A stretch of 13,482 nucleotides of DNA from Candidatus Poseidoniia archaeon (GTDB taxonomy: Archaea > Thermoplasmatota > Poseidoniia > MGIII > CG-Epi1): positions 1 through 13,482 of the forward strand of contig JAPYSZ010000025.1 of NCBI GenBank assembly GCA_029941645.1. Reading direction: 5' to 3'. The translations under genes and the position numbers were made by a program. The notes beneath the pieces are model-generated. The model was not told the origin of the DNA, made no database searches, and was given only the letters and a program-made list of their open reading frames with translations. Below, one piece after another: positions 13,479-13,482 of this stretch. Each line of letters opens with the position of its first letter. Position 1 is the first letter of the stretch.

Positions 13479-13482
13479 GGCG

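Noticed and set aside
1..13482. CRISPR array, insertion sequence or prophage
   Set aside because: No regularly spaced direct repeats, terminal inverted repeats, transposase or phage genes were seen on either strand. The tRNA gene shows no duplicated 3' end in the window that would mark an attachment site.

Overview
This AT-rich, gene-dense window is archaeal. It carries an archaeal-type uS12-uS7-aEF2 cluster, archaeal aEF1-beta, transcription factor S, a 7Fe ferredoxin of the Sulfolobus/Thermoplasma type, and three steps of the archaeal ('modified') mevalonate pathway. The ferredoxin type, an acyltransferase of bacterial type, and a str cluster separated from RNA polymerase and EF-1alpha genes suggest a planktonic Thermoplasmatota lineage such as Marine Group II/III (Poseidoniia). 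That assignment is inference. No mobile element, CRISPR array or gene remnant was seen, and no stretch over 300 bases lacks a gene. The longest gap, about 145 bp between a tRNA and rpsL, holds a promoter.

Layout. (1) Bases 19-4396, + strand, form a tight operon: mevalonate kinase, a UbiD-family decarboxylase (anhydromevalonate-phosphate decarboxylase), a fused aconitase-X protein (phosphomevalonate dehydratase, large and small subunits in one chain) and a membrane-anchored DUF1499 protein. (2) Bases 4400-5431, - strand: a PlsC-type acyltransferase and, upstream of it, aEF1-beta. (3) Bases 5522-6864, + strand, divergent from aEF1-beta: 7Fe ferredoxin, an unknown single-pass membrane protein and TFS. 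(4) Bases 6861-9245, - strand: a 794-residue protein with a beta-propeller, helical region and C-terminal beta-sandwich. It is the least explained gene here. (5) Bases 9309-9385, - strand: tRNA-Thr(UGU). (6) Bases 9530-12793, + strand: rpsL, rpsG and aEF2 behind a clear TATA box. (7) Bases 12795-13466, - strand: an AIM24-family protein.

How the genes work together. The first three genes convert mevalonate to isopentenyl phosphate: mevalonate to mevalonate 5-phosphate (kinase), to trans-anhydromevalonate 5-phosphate (dehydratase), to isopentenyl phosphate (prFMN-dependent decarboxylase). Isopentenyl phosphate kinase, needed to reach IPP, is not in the window. The product feeds archaeal ether-lipid synthesis, and an acyltransferase of the ester-lipid type lies directly beside this operon. 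Most of the rest is information processing: translation (aEF1-beta, uS12, uS7, aEF2, tRNA-Thr) and transcript cleavage (TFS). All three convergent gene pairs abut within a few bases.

The points most worth a second look are the propeller-helix-sandwich protein, two substitutions in decoding-centre loops of uS12, apparent loss of the ferredoxin zinc site, and the fused dehydratase in a complete core mevalonate cluster.
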